Shown one piece after another: positions 21,674 through 31,400 of a DNA stretch of 64,000 nucleotides; within the stretch, counting starts at the first letter, position 1, and each line of letters starts with the position of its first letter. A model generated the notes under the pieces. It was not told the DNA's origin. It saw nothing but the letters and a program-made list of their open reading frames with translations, and did no database searches. Origin of the DNA: Sacculina carcini (taxonomy: Eukaryota > Arthropoda > Thecostraca > Sacculinidae); the NCBI GenBank assembly GCA_916048095.2, contig OU696583.1:4150750-4214749 (forward strand). Reading direction: 5' to 3'. A program made the translations under genes and the position numbers.

Positions 21674-22192
21674 TGTGGTTTTATTGTATTTAATCGATAC
21701 TTATTCTGTGTCTGACGATTCGGTCGCAGTAGATTCATGTATATCGTTTACATTGTGAATTGCGAGCATGAGATGTCATTGTATAGTTCGATGTTATTAC
21801 GCCAGTGGATGACTCATCGTAAGGCGGCGACAGTGTGTGAGAGCGGGGAGAGCGCCGTCTGATGAACCTGAGTTAGTGTCGTTGCCATGGCGACAGCGGG
21901 CGCTTAGCAGGCGTTTGTGTGTCTGTGTGTGTTTGTGCAGTGGGCGAATTTTGATGACGACTGAGCGAGACGGGGGCAGTGAGTGTGTTGGAGGGCTTGA
22001 GTGCGTTGGTTTGCTGTGCGTGGTGTTGGGAAGCTGCGAATTGGTTTTAGTGTGCACTTTTCTTGGATATATTTGCTGTGTGCGTTGTGTTAGTGATTCT
22101 TATATTTTTCTGGCGACATTTATAATTGTTGTCTTGTAATTAATGTCTTGTTGATCCATACGTGTCTTCAATATATATCATTCTCGACTACA
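21674..22192 (+). repeat. Element D 3' LTR (519 bp)
   Basis: A TGTGGTTTTATTG...CTCGACTACA copy. The purine-rich GAGATCAGGAGGTGA just upstream (21659-21673) is the likely polypurine tract. It is followed by CTACT, the second copy of the insertion duplication. Confidence 0.88.
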
Positions 22193-22197
22193 CTACT

Positions 22198-22499
22198 GCA
22201 GCACCGAATTTGCCCTTCAACTCAGCATGGATCCAGAACGGACCCAGTCGGCCGAAGTGGTGGTGGCCCTCGGTAGGCGTGAGTACAACGTATGAACCAT
22301 TCGGGTCGGTACCTTGCGTTCTCTCAAAGCATTGTGTCTGATCATTTTCCGTATTCGTGCCATTTGGTCGGTTGTCCTGTGACGCTGGGCCTGATGTGGT
22401 TGATATTGATGATGATGATGATGAGATGGAGGTTTTCCTAGGGGACCCCGGGGTCGCAGGTGGTCTATCTTTTCTGCGTTTTCTTTTCCTCCCCGTCAT
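22198..22499 (-). pseudogene. Element C ORF1, N-terminal part
   Basis: Starts MTGRKRKRRKDRPP at 22499, with a basic head then a Ser-rich stretch, and reads YVVLTPTEGHHHFGRLGPFWI, similar to the N-terminal half of element E ORF1 (FRKFGPFFI). It is interrupted at 22198 by element D; the rest is at 16440-17516. The 5' UTR of C lies at 22500-22722. Confidence 0.82.
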
Positions 22500-22733
22500 C
22501 TCCCTTTGGTGTGGTCAGTACTTGATAAATAAATTTAAAAAAAGGTAAAAAAAATACAAAAACAAATAGGACCAAGACGAGAGAAGAGAACAAAATTAGA
22601 ATGATACTCCGAAGGAACAAATAAAGAACAGATCTGATTGATGTCGGATTTGACTACTCGGTGAGCTGTACAAACAACCACAATGAGGTCACAAACACGA
22701 CTCGAAAAACTGAGGATGATGATCACAACTGAT

Positions 22734-22763
22734 GTATTTGCCAGTAAGATTGCTAAAACCGGT
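22734..22763 (-). repeat. Element A 5' LTR, piece 2 (30 bp)
   Basis: GTATTTGCCAGTAAGATTG...CCGGT between LINE C and LINE E. It differs from the 3' LTR at one base (GTAAG against GTGAG). Its right half GCTAAAACCGGT is the LINE E duplication. Confidence 0.85.
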
Positions 22764-23025
22764 TGTTGTTGTTGTTGTTGTTGGCGTTTCGGCCGATCAC
22801 GACCATTTCACGCCCTCCAATGACGAACCAGAACGTGATTCCTTCGCGCCACAATTGTATTCAGACGGATTTGGGATTCGAGAAAATGATTAGAAAGGAT
22901 ATAGTTATAACGGAAATATCTGGTAAAACCAAGGAAGAACCAAGCAAAATTTCATAAATATGCCGAACAGAAATAAATGAAGCTCAAATGGTAAAAGCAA
23001 TAAAATATCGACCACTATACAAATG

Positions 23026-26000
23026 CTATATTTTCATTAGCAGATCATATTTCTGTAGAAAACTTAATACCAATCTTATAATGTCAAGCTGAGTGCAGTC
23101 TAAAATGTTTGAGATGCTAAAATCGATGGCAAGGGAGACGCAATACGAAATCAGTGGTCTGCGGCCCACAGCGTATTTTCCGCATTCCAACAGGATATGT
23201 TCCACTGTTAGGCGAACACCGCATCTTTCACACTGTGGAGGTGGTCTTCCCTCTAAAAGATGAGCTTGGGTCAGGTATGAGTGGCCAAACTGCAATCTCG
23301 CTAGCTTCTTTTCTAGTTCCCGGGGTATTCGATTATCTAACCAGTGACCTGAGTCAGCCATCTTGCCGTAAAAATATCGGTTTCGTTTTGATTCCCATTC
23401 GCATTTTTTATGTTTAATAAAGAATGGTTCCACCAATTGCTTCACCATGGTCCTGTTGAATGGATATGGAGTGATGACGAGTTCTTGCAACGACTCTTTA
23501 GCTTGGAGGTCGGCCTCAACATTCCCACTTATCCCCATATGCCCTGGGATCCATGCAAATTCACAAGAGTTGCCTGTGCGTACGATCCGACTATATAAGC
23601 TAAGGATTTGCTCGTGCACTGGATCATGGTCCATGAGATGAGAGATATAGTCCAGTGAAGATTTGGAGTCTGTCAAAATCAGTGTTTTGCTGTAATGGTA
23701 TTCTTCCGCTATGTATAGAGCCTTGGAAATGGCAAATAGCTCAGCATGAAATACGGAGACATAGGATGGAAGTCTATATCGGTGTGTTGTCTCATCGGTT
23801 GTGTTTGCAATATAGACGGCACATCCGGCTCTGTCGTTGTCTTTCGAACCGTCGGTATAAATGTGAACAAAATCACGGAACTTGTGAAGCAGCTCTGTTG
23901 TCAAGGATTGTACGACAACAGGTGGTACGAAGTCTTTTGGCTCTGAAAACAAGTGGCTGACCCTCGGTACTGATAGGCTCCATGGGGCATGCGTAATGTG
24001 TTCCCGTGCAGCGCAGTCAGCCGACGGTAGAGTGATACTGAATTCGTCAATGTAGGATAAAACACGTCTGCTAAATGTTTTCGATAAAATGCGGTTTCTT
24101 CTCGTAAAAACAGATGGGATGTCCGAATGTTCAGGGTGAAAATTAAAAAGTGGCTTCAAAATGTGCGTGTTGTTGTAGTACGCTTTCAATGCATATCTGA
24201 TAGCCAGTTTTTTGTGACGCGTTGATAAAGGAGCAATACCTGCACTAGCCCGTAACACTTCCACTGGTGTTGTACGAAACGCTCCAGTGATGATTCGGAG
24301 ACATTCGTTTTGTACAGGCTCCAGGGTGCTCAGTGCAGAAGGGCTTGCCGACATGTACACCTGAGCCCCATAGTCCAGCACTGGCAAGATCAAGGACTTG
24401 TATGCCTTTTGAAGAATGACGCGACTGGCTCCCGCTACATTATTTCCTGCAATTGCTCGTAAAACATTCAACCTTTGTTCGCATCTTTTCTTCATGTGTA
24501 AAATATGTTCGCGCATGGTCAACGATTTATCTAAAATCACACCGAGAAATTTGTGAGAATTCTTATAGGGAATCAATTCTTGTGAAATTTCGAGTGAGCT
24601 CCTAGGTTTATGGTTATCCACTGTGTATAGGACTGCAGTGGATTTGCTTCCTGAGTATCTCATCCCGTTTTCTTCTGCCCAGTCGGTGAGGATATTCAAT
24701 GCGTCTTGAATGTGTTCGCCCAGCAATTTAGAATCGTTTCCCTGAATCCAAAGAGCGCAGTCATCCGCATACTGGGCAAACTGAATTCCATCAGGAATGG
24801 CGTCAAACATATCATTCACCATTATGTTAAAAAGGATGGGTGACAAACAGCTTCCCTGAGGCAGTCCTATATCTGTTTTGTGGATATCTGAGAAATGTTC
24901 ATTCAGATTCACTCGAAATGTCCTTCTTGATGAGATAAAATTCCTTAAGAAACCTGCTAAATTCCCTCTGAAGCCCATTCGATGAAGTTTGAATAAAAGA
25001 ATTTGCGGTACAACGGTGTCGTATGCCTGTTTAAGATCTAGGAATACCACCAATGTGCACAGTTTATCCTTAAAGCCTTCTCTGATGATGGTCTCGAGCC
25101 TTACGACGTGTTCCATTGTGGATTTGTTTGGTCTGAATCCACATTGGTGTTCATCTATGATATTGTTGAACTCGAGAACATTTTTCAGTCTCGCTCCGAC
25201 CATACGTTCTAATAGTTTTCCGAAACAACTGCTCATTGCTATCGGACGATAAGACGTCACGGCATGGCGTGTTTTTCCGGGCTTCAAGATCGGTATGATC
25301 GTGTGATGCTTCCACCGGCTAGGATATACCTGCGACTTCCAAATGTGGTTAAAGAAATTAAGAATGAAATTAAAACACGAGCTAGGGATGTGTCGGAAGA
25401 AATCGTAATGTAAACCGTCTGGACCCACTGCTGTTTGACCAGACGATTTAATGGTCATTCGTAGTTCAATGTAGCTGAAGTCATGATTGTATAAAACGTC
25501 ATATGAACTAAAAAATGCTTGATGTGGGAGGTTAAATTTTGATAAAGCTACTCGATCCAGATTTGGTTGGCTTGAGAGTGAGCTAACTGTGGCAATATGG
25601 GTGGCCATCGTGTTCGCCACTAAAATTGGATCTCCAATTTGTACACCGTTAATTTGTAAAATGGGCGTCGGTGTACGTGAAAATTTTCCACTTAGTGCTT
25701 TGATTTTCCTCCATATCATCGACAAAGGTGTATGAGAGTTGAAAGAGCTGATAAATGTTCTCCATGCTTCAGTCTTTGCTTTTCGCAGTATTTTTCGAGC
25801 TTTGGCTCGCTCTCGACAGTATTCAATGCGAGTCGTGGACGTTTTATGTCGTGTGTGAGCTCGGAAGGCTCTTTTCCTGCGAGCGATAGCCTTACGACAT
25901 TCGTCATCGAACCAAGGCACGGGAGCTCGCCGTGTTGGCCGGACGCTGACAGGTATGGCTTCGCTTGCGGCACTTAATAATTTTCCGTTTATAACTTCCA

Positions 26001-26811
26001 GCGTATCATCAATTGACCTGTTCGAGATATACTCAGGGAAAACACAATTTTTCTCAAACATTTCCCACTGAGCTCTCCTGAGGATATATTTCCGGTTCCA
26101 TTCCTTTGCCATGATTTTAAAAGTAGAAGTTAAAATTATTGCAAAGTGGTCAGAATTGTTGACGTCGGTGTGAGTGGCCCACGTATATTTGTGGGCAATA
26201 TCAGGCGAACTGATAGTTAAGTCTATCGAGGACGTTCTACCTGATCGAAGGTCGAAATGTGTCGGTGATCCTTCATTCAACAATATCAGGTGATGTCTGC
26301 GTATACAATTTTCAACAATGCGTCCTTTCTCGTTTGTGTGTTCGCTGCCCCATAAATTATTATGAGCATTAAAATCCCCCACAATGATAAAACTGTTGCT
26401 CAAAGTGTTTTCAACTTGTTCAAGATGGCTGTTGATAGCCGCTGCAGACGTATTCGGCGGAAAATATATGTTGACAATGTCTATGGCCTTATAATCCACT
26501 TCTATTGTGCATATGACAGTCGCTATGTCTCCGAAATTGAAATGTATGTTTTTCTGAGGGATATGGCTTGCTACGTAAGTTGCAACACCTCCTCGGCGTC
26601 TGCCTGTTCCCGAATAATCGGCCCGATACATTTCATATCCTCTCATTGCGAAATTATATCTATCACTCGGCAGCAACCACGTTTCCTGTAATGTGATGAT
26701 TGCTGGCGATAATGATGTAAAAAATTGTAAACATTCGCTCCATTTGTTTAATAAGCCGCGACAATTCCACTGTAAAAGAAAATTGTTCGATGTACTATTG
26801 TTTGTTGCCAT
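23026..26811 (-). CDS. Element E ORF2: endonuclease, reverse transcriptase, RNase H
   Basis: 1261 codons, uninterrupted. Residues 1-225 form an AP-type endonuclease (LLQWNCRG, catalytic Glu43 in LQETW, VGDFNAHN at 144-151, SDH at 220-222). RT spans roughly 500-760 with FLDLKQAYD, GLPQGSCLSPILFN and catalytic YADD at 681-684. RNase H starts near 984: IYTDGSK (Asp986), HAELFAI (Glu1024), LTDSKSS (Asp1048), WIPGHMGISGNVEAD (Asp1101). The C-terminus has CERCGVRLTVEHILLEC, a Cys/His motif usual in this LINE group. The enzyme nicks target DNA, primes cDNA on element RNA and may remove the RNA strand. All expected catalytic residues are present. Confidence 0.92.
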   Translation of the reverse strand: MATNNSTSNNFLLQWNCRGLLNKWSECLQFFTSLSPAIITLQETWLLPSDRYNFAMRGYEMYRADYSGTGRRRGGVATYVASHIPQKNIHFNFGDIATVICTIEVDYKAIDIVNIYFPPNTSAAAINSHLEQVENTLSNSFIIVGDFNAHNNLWGSEHTNEKGRIVENCIRRHHLILLNEGSPTHFDLRSGRTSSIDLTISSPDIAHKYTWATHTDVNNSDHFAIILTSTFKIMAKEWNRKYILRRAQWEMFEKNCVFPEYISNRSIDDTLEVINGKLLSAASEAIPVSVRPTRRAPVPWFDDECRKAIARRKRAFRAHTRHKTSTTRIEYCRERAKARKILRKAKTEAWRTFISSFNSHTPLSMIWRKIKALSGKFSRTPTPILQINGVQIGDPILVANTMATHIATVSSLSSQPNLDRVALSKFNLPHQAFFSSYDVLYNHDFSYIELRMTIKSSGQTAVGPDGLHYDFFRHIPSSCFNFILNFFNHIWKSQVYPSRWKHHTIIPILKPGKTRHAVTSYRPIAMSSCFGKLLERMVGARLKNVLEFNNIIDEHQCGFRPNKSTMEHVVRLETIIREGFKDKLCTLVVFLDLKQAYDTVVPQILLFKLHRMGFRGNLAGFLRNFISSRRTFRVNLNEHFSDIHKTDIGLPQGSCLSPILFNIMVNDMFDAIPDGIQFAQYADDCALWIQGNDSKLLGEHIQDALNILTDWAEENGMRYSGSKSTAVLYTVDNHKPRSSLEISQELIPYKNSHKFLGVILDKSLTMREHILHMKKRCEQRLNVLRAIAGNNVAGASRVILQKAYKSLILPVLDYGAQVYMSASPSALSTLEPVQNECLRIITGAFRTTPVEVLRASAGIAPLSTRHKKLAIRYALKAYYNNTHILKPLFNFHPEHSDIPSVFTRRNRILSKTFSRRVLSYIDEFSITLPSADCAAREHITHAPWSLSVPRVSHLFSEPKDFVPPVVVQSLTTELLHKFRDFVHIYTDGSKDNDRAGCAVYIANTTDETTHRYRLPSYVSVFHAELFAISKALYIAEEYHYSKTLILTDSKSSLDYISHLMDHDPVHEQILSLYSRIVRTGNSCEFAWIPGHMGISGNVEADLQAKESLQELVITPYPFNRTMVKQLVEPFFIKHKKCEWESKRNRYFYGKMADSGHWLDNRIPRELEKKLARLQFGHSYLTQAHLLEGRPPPQCERCGVRLTVEHILLECGKYAVGRRPLISYCVSLAIDFSISNILDCTQLDIIRLVLSFLQKYDLLMKI

Positions 26812-26886
26812 TTCGCTGAATATGATTTCTATCTATAAAAGGGGGCAGATAAAAAAAATAATAATAATTGTTCTAAAATGTTCCCG

Positions 26887-28290
26887 CTAGTCGTTTTCAC
26901 TGCTCGATTCCGTGTTATCCTCGCGGATGATCTGTATTTCCGGCACGCCGGAATTTTGGTTTGTTTTTGATTTTGATTTTTTTCGGTGCACAACACTGTA
27001 ATTGTGTTCATCCATTGATTTTTCACTGGGCACAGATGTGCGATGTTGCGAGTTTGATCGGTATCTCCGCAGGTTATCGGCAGCTTGGATGTTCACAGTT
27101 TGTGTGGAAACTTCCTCCTGTGAATTCGCAGGAACAAAATCGACAGAGGCAGATTTTTTACTCAATGCGGGTTGAGGAACTATGTCTGTTTGAGTTGCAA
27201 TTGACCTTGTCATCACCGGTGATCGTGAGGGTGTACTCGATGCAGCAGCAACTGCAACAAAAGATTTCTTATTTTGCCTTTGCTGGTGCCTTTTCCTCGC
27301 CTCTCTGAATGTGATATTTTCGTGTGCTTGAATGAAGCAAATTTCCTTTTCTTTCTTGTATACAGGGCAAGTTATAGAGGTCGCTACGTGATCTTCACTT
27401 TTGCAGTTGACACAGCGTTGAGGTGTCTCGCACGGTCGACCTTCGTGTGACGTCATGCCACACTTGAAACACAGAGCTTGTTGTTTGCATGAGCGCGCGC
27501 CGTGGCCAAACGCCTGGCAATTAAAGCACCTCAATGGGTTTGCTACATATACACGAACTTCATACTTGATGTAGCCGGCATATATATGTGTTGGTCGTAC
27601 ACTGCGGTCGAAAGTCAAGGTCAGCAGAGACGTGGGAGTTCTCTGTCCGTTTCTGTTGGATGTTATTCTGTAAACTTCGCTCACGCCCTCTGTTTCTAGA
27701 CCACTCTGAATGTCCTGTTCACTGAGGTCACGCAATTCTGGCGCAAATATCAAGCCTTTACAGCTGTTGCGCTTTTTGTCCAGTTCAACTGTAACTTCTC
27801 TGTCACAGAACGTTTTGATGCTGAGAAGCTTTTGAGTTTGTTTCTTGTCTTCTGTCTTGGCGATCAAGCAACCATCTGGAGGAGTGTCGCATTGCAATTT
27901 CTTTTGGCCAAAATACACACTGAGCTGTTTGCAGATGAAAAAAGGACCAAATTTTCGGAAAGACCAATCCGATTTTGGCCTGATCATCACATGGGATCCC
28001 TGTGAATCCAAATACGGCGTTTGTTTTTTTGTTGTCACTTGAGATGAATTCAATGAGTTTTCCGATTTCCGAGCCGAGTCATTTGTCTTATCCGTTAGTT
28101 CATTTCCGTTCTGAGTTGGCAATTTCGTGTTCCTGTTTCGGTTTTGGGTCAAGCACACCGAGTCGTCGCTGCCACACGACTCCTCAGTGACCTTATCCGG
28201 GTCTACAGTTGTTTTCGGTCCCCTTCTTCTCTTGCGGCCATGCCCGGGTCCTAAAGACCCGGGCGGCTCGCCCTCTTTGTGTCTCGTCAT
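26887..28290 (-). CDS. Element E ORF1: zinc-knuckle RNA-binding protein
   Basis: 467 codons. The N-terminus is basic (GRKRRRGPKTT). The middle region carries FRKFGPFFICKQLSVYF and the block leading to YEVRVYVANPLRC, followed by zinc knuckles CFNCQAFGHGARSC, CFKCGMTSHEGRPC and CVNCKSEDHVATSITC, then FREARKRHQQRQ. The C-terminus is Ser/Lys-rich. It matches ORF1 of elements B and C in layout, and is most similar in wording to C. Its likely role is nucleic acid binding and ribonucleoprotein assembly. It precedes ORF2 by 75 bp, so downstream translation probably needs reinitiation or an internal start. Confidence 0.87.
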   Translation of the reverse strand: MTRHKEGEPPGSLGPGHGRKRRRGPKTTVDPDKVTEESCGSDDSVCLTQNRNRNTKLPTQNGNELTDKTNDSARKSENSLNSSQVTTKKQTPYLDSQGSHVMIRPKSDWSFRKFGPFFICKQLSVYFGQKKLQCDTPPDGCLIAKTEDKKQTQKLLSIKTFCDREVTVELDKKRNSCKGLIFAPELRDLSEQDIQSGLETEGVSEVYRITSNRNGQRTPTSLLTLTFDRSVRPTHIYAGYIKYEVRVYVANPLRCFNCQAFGHGARSCKQQALCFKCGMTSHEGRPCETPQRCVNCKSEDHVATSITCPVYKKEKEICFIQAHENITFREARKRHQQRQNKKSFVAVAAASSTPSRSPVMTRSIATQTDIVPQPALSKKSASVDFVPANSQEEVSTQTVNIQAADNLRRYRSNSQHRTSVPSEKSMDEHNYSVVHRKKSKSKTNQNSGVPEIQIIREDNTESSSEND

Positions 28291-28624
28291 GCGAGACCAC
28301 TATCCAAATATGTTTAGTTACACTGATAATCAACTTGAGATTAATATGAGGAGAAAAAAAAGAAGAAAATTGAAGGAAGAACGACCAGAAGAGAGAGAGA
28401 GACAAGTAAAGTAAGAGAAGAAAAAAAAAGAAGAAGAAAACACAAAAAAACTCCCACACTAAAAACCAAACAAAAACGTAGAATAAACGGAAAGATCTCA
28501 CCGAGTGATAAATGATATTATAGGAAGATGATATATCAGTCACTGGTAGCAAGGTCGAATCAGGCAATCAGGAACGATGCTGACACGGCAAAAGACACCA
28601 CAAGAGCCAATGGCTAAAACCGGT

Positions 28625-28937
28625 GTGACGGAACGGATGGCGACCTGGAACGGATGGCGACCCGACGTTTGCGACGCGTTTAAGGCATTCAATGCCTTCA
28701 CTGAACATTAATTCCTTCACTGAAACGTGTAGGCTTTGTTATGAATCTATTATCTGTTATGAAATTGCATTTGTTGTTTGAATAGTTTTTTGCTATCATA
28801 TTCTAAGTTCACATTGATTTAATAAGTCTTATTGGGGCCTTTATTTACTTGAGTGCTTATTCTGGTGTCTTATTTTCGTTGCAGTGGAAGTTGTAAGGAC
28901 CAATTCCATTGTTTGTTGTGTTTTGTTGTGGGAATGG
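28625..28937 (+). repeat. Element F left terminal inverted repeat (about 313 bp)
   Basis: Runs from GTGACGGAACGGATGG to about TTGTGGGAATGG. It includes a near-palindrome, AAGGCATTCAATGCCTT, around 28680-28697. The reverse complement occurs at 39558-39638 and 30930-31157. Confidence 0.8.
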
Positions 28938-30389
28938 CTTTGATAGCTGTTTGGTTTGTTAATACCACGGGTGATTAATTGGTTAAACTGATAAGCGCAC
29001 GTTTATTTTCTGCTGCCTGTTGTTTTCGGCAATCTTTTAGCTTTCTCTTGTGTGCTTGATCTGGTTTTGATGTTACTGTATATTGTGTGTATACGTGTTT
29101 GCTACATTGGATCCATTTTATTTATTCTTGCCGTTGATTATTTGTGCTCGCATATGTGGTTATATGCGCTAAACGAAATATATTTTTGCTTGATTGGTCT
29201 TGTTGCTTTGTTGGTTAGTACACGAGTTAAACTGTTTTCCCTGGTGGTGGGCTTTATGTTGGTCAAACGGTGACGTGATTGATACGAGTGTCGAGAAAGT
29301 ATTTCTGTACTGGTCGTGACTGCGAAAACCCGTGTGGTGGCCGGACCTGCGGTGTGGCAGCCGGGGCCGTGAGGCTTTGCCCCCGCAAAATTACACGCGA
29401 ACATAGCCTTCTATACTGATGTGTTTAAATGCGTATGGTCAACAATCTATATATGGTCAATATGTGAATAAAGTACGCACACTAAAAACTATTGAAGTTC
29501 ATTTAATTTAAAATCACTACTCTGGGGGATGTGAGGGTATATTTACTAACATCGCTGCCCTCTTCAATAATCAAACATCAGATTATCCAGTGGGTGTCCA
29601 AGTTCAAACTGTATAGTTAGTATAACACTTGTTCAGCATCAACCAATCTTATTCTTCTCAGATTAGTGTTGAACACAATGTGTGTGTGTATGTGTATGCT
29701 CGAATTCCGTCCATGAGAAGCAGGTCACAGCGAGCAGCGTGGCAGCTATGAGACCCCGCCTCTGAGCGGATAATACTTTCCATAGTGAAGGGGAACCTGT
29801 AGTCATTGTGGACATGTACATCTGCATTCCACTCTGCTAGCCCCGTGGCAGAACAAGATTTGATTTAGTAAGAAATGGTGATGCTTTGATTGTAAGGCGA
29901 GCTGTAAATCAGCCATGCATTCTCAGAAAACAGTCACTCAAGAGACACTTCGACAGTCAACAATGAACTAAAAAATTGCAGAAGAATCTAAGGATGAACC
30001 AAGCCTGTGGTTCACTACAAATGACTCCTATGTGAATGCGCGTGTACACCTACACACATTTAAAACGTGTGTAGGTAGCTTCGATTGGTACAGTCACCAA
30101 TCGAAAAATGGGCCTTGAAGCGTTTCCCCTAAATATGCACAAGCTCACGCGTAGAAAAACAAACCACCAATCAACGATTTTATTTGGTTCAATTGCCAAA
30201 CAAAACTCGTAAAAATAGTAAGAAATACAGGGCTGACAACATAATAGATGAAAAGGAGGAAAAACGAAAACAGATGGAGCAAGCAATGAACACATGTAGA
30301 AAAGACGCTCAGAACGAAATTCCCAAAAAAACTCATGTTCGGGACCTACAATACGACTACACCACAAACACAGTAATGCAAGGTTCAGT
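28938..30389. other. Element F interior, non-coding
   Basis: GT/AT-rich sequence without a convincing protein. A short GC-rich patch lies at about 29330-29400 (GTGTGGTGGCCGGACC...). TGTGTGTGTATGTG occurs near 29682. I see no transposase motif and no RNA gene. Confidence 0.5.
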
Positions 30390-30840
30390 TCAGTTCAGTG
30401 TATTTGTTATAGCGCCTGTCATACACGGGCGCGCAGCAGCTAAACAGTATGTACAAGCGGACAAAGCTAAACAGTTATTACAGAAACAATAAAAAGAACA
30501 CATGAATGAATAAATATTACACGATTCAAATAACACAATGAACACATTTACACAATGAGAAGATCACATTGAAGGGTGATTGAAGAACACAATAACAGAG
30601 TACAATAAACATAATTAGACTAAAACATAGGTAAACACAAACACACATGCATTCGCGCCCACACACATATCAGAGAGAGGCAAAAGGAGTCAAGGAATGA
30701 GTCACGGGATCAAAGGAAATTTCGACAAGATGTTTACGTAGAGAAGAGGTACAAGATCGATACGTGAGCGAGGAGGTGATATGAGAAGGCAGCGAGTTAT
30801 ATAATCGAGGACCGTAAAAGGTTCTCAAAAGTTATATTAC
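30390..30840 (-). mobile_element. CR1/L2-like LINE 3' fragment inside element F
   Basis: On the minus strand, 30835-30690 reads LYNSLPSHITSS ... LRKHLVEISFD, the conserved C-terminus of CR1/L2/Rex1-type reverse transcriptases (pattern LWNSLP...FK..LK.HL). The 3' end at about 30391-30440 (plus strand GTATTTGTTATAGCGCC...GGGCGCG) matches in style the 3' end of the larger fragment at 42081 (GTATTTGGTATAGCGC). So it is a strongly 5'-truncated copy. No duplication was confirmed. Confidence 0.65.
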
Positions 30841-30929
30841 AAAGACATTACTCACTGATTAATAACATTGTACACAAAGACAAATATCACTTAGATGATA
30901 ACTGAACGTCTGCATTTTCCTGAACAGAG

Positions 30930-31157
30930 ACCATTCCCACAACAAAACAACAATGGAATTGGTCCTTACAACTTCCACTGCAACGAAAATATGACACCAG
31001 AATAAGCACTCAAGTAAATAAAGGCCCCAATAAGACTTATTGAATCAATGTGAACTCAGAATATGACAGCAAGAAACTATTCAAACAACAAATGAAATAT
31101 CATAACAGATAATAACAGACCCTACAAGTTTCAGTGAAGGAATAAATATACCGTGAA
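30930..31157 (-). repeat. Element F right inverted repeat, inner part
   Basis: The inverted copy of the left arm from CCATTCCCACAAC... to ...AATATACCGTGAA. It is interrupted at 31157 by LINE G; the outer 73-81 bp are at 39558-39638. Confidence 0.8.
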
Positions 31158-31400
31158 TGTTGTTGTTGTTGTTGTTAAGCACTTCGGCCGAATTCGACCA
31201 TTTCGCGCATAAACTGTCTTATGTCAGCACTGTCATATGTCTAGTCAACGTCGTATTCAGGCAACGAGGCTTGGGCAAGGAGCTGCCCAATGTAAAAAGG
31301 ATGCGACATTAAAGAATGAAAATAAAATGTGGGAACGTTCCAAAAACGATATGATTTTAGAACAATAGTTACACGTCTCTCGGATGCAGAGAAAAAAAAA

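Larger units (their letters stand above)
17522..22192 (+). mobile_element. Element D: plus-strand Ty3/Gypsy-like LTR retrotransposon
   Basis: 5' LTR 17522-18042 and 3' LTR 21674-22192, with TG...CA ends and a CTACT duplication at 17517-17521 and 22193-22197. The LTRs differ by only about three substitutions and a 2-bp indel, so insertion was recent. It interrupts ORF1 of LINE C. Layout: gag, a -1 frameshift signal, then pol with protease, RT, RNase H and integrase in Ty3/Gypsy order. The sequence after the 5' LTR (AGCTAACCGGCCATCA) is not a TGG-type primer site that I recognise. Total length is 4.67 kb. One stop codon near the gag start is the main visible defect. Confidence 0.9.
12370..22722 (-). 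mobile_element. Element C: (CAA)n-tailed LINE in element A 5' LTR, itself split by element D
   Basis: A minus-strand non-LTR retrotransposon of about 5.7 kb once element D (17522-22192) is removed. Target-site duplication TCACAACTGAT at 12359-12369 and 22723-22733. The 3' end on the plus strand reads TGTTGTTGTTG then GGCGTTTCGGCC, i.e. a (CAA)n tail after a conserved 3' terminus shared with elements E and G. ORF1 is split by D; ORF2 is frameshifted twice and carries a stop codon. It is the same broad family as E, but older or more damaged. Confidence 0.88.
22764..28612 (-). mobile_element. Element E: apparently intact (CAA)n-tailed LINE
   Basis: A 5.85-kb minus-strand non-LTR retrotransposon with a 12-bp duplication GCTAAAACCGGT (22752-22763 and 28613-28624). 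The 3' end is a (CAA)n tail followed upstream in sense by the conserved GGCCGAAACGCC terminus. ORF1 (467 codons) and ORF2 (1261 codons) are both open and 75 bp apart. The 5' region (28291-28612) is AG-rich. It is the only LINE in the window without a coding lesion, so it is the best candidate for a recently active copy. Confidence 0.9.
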
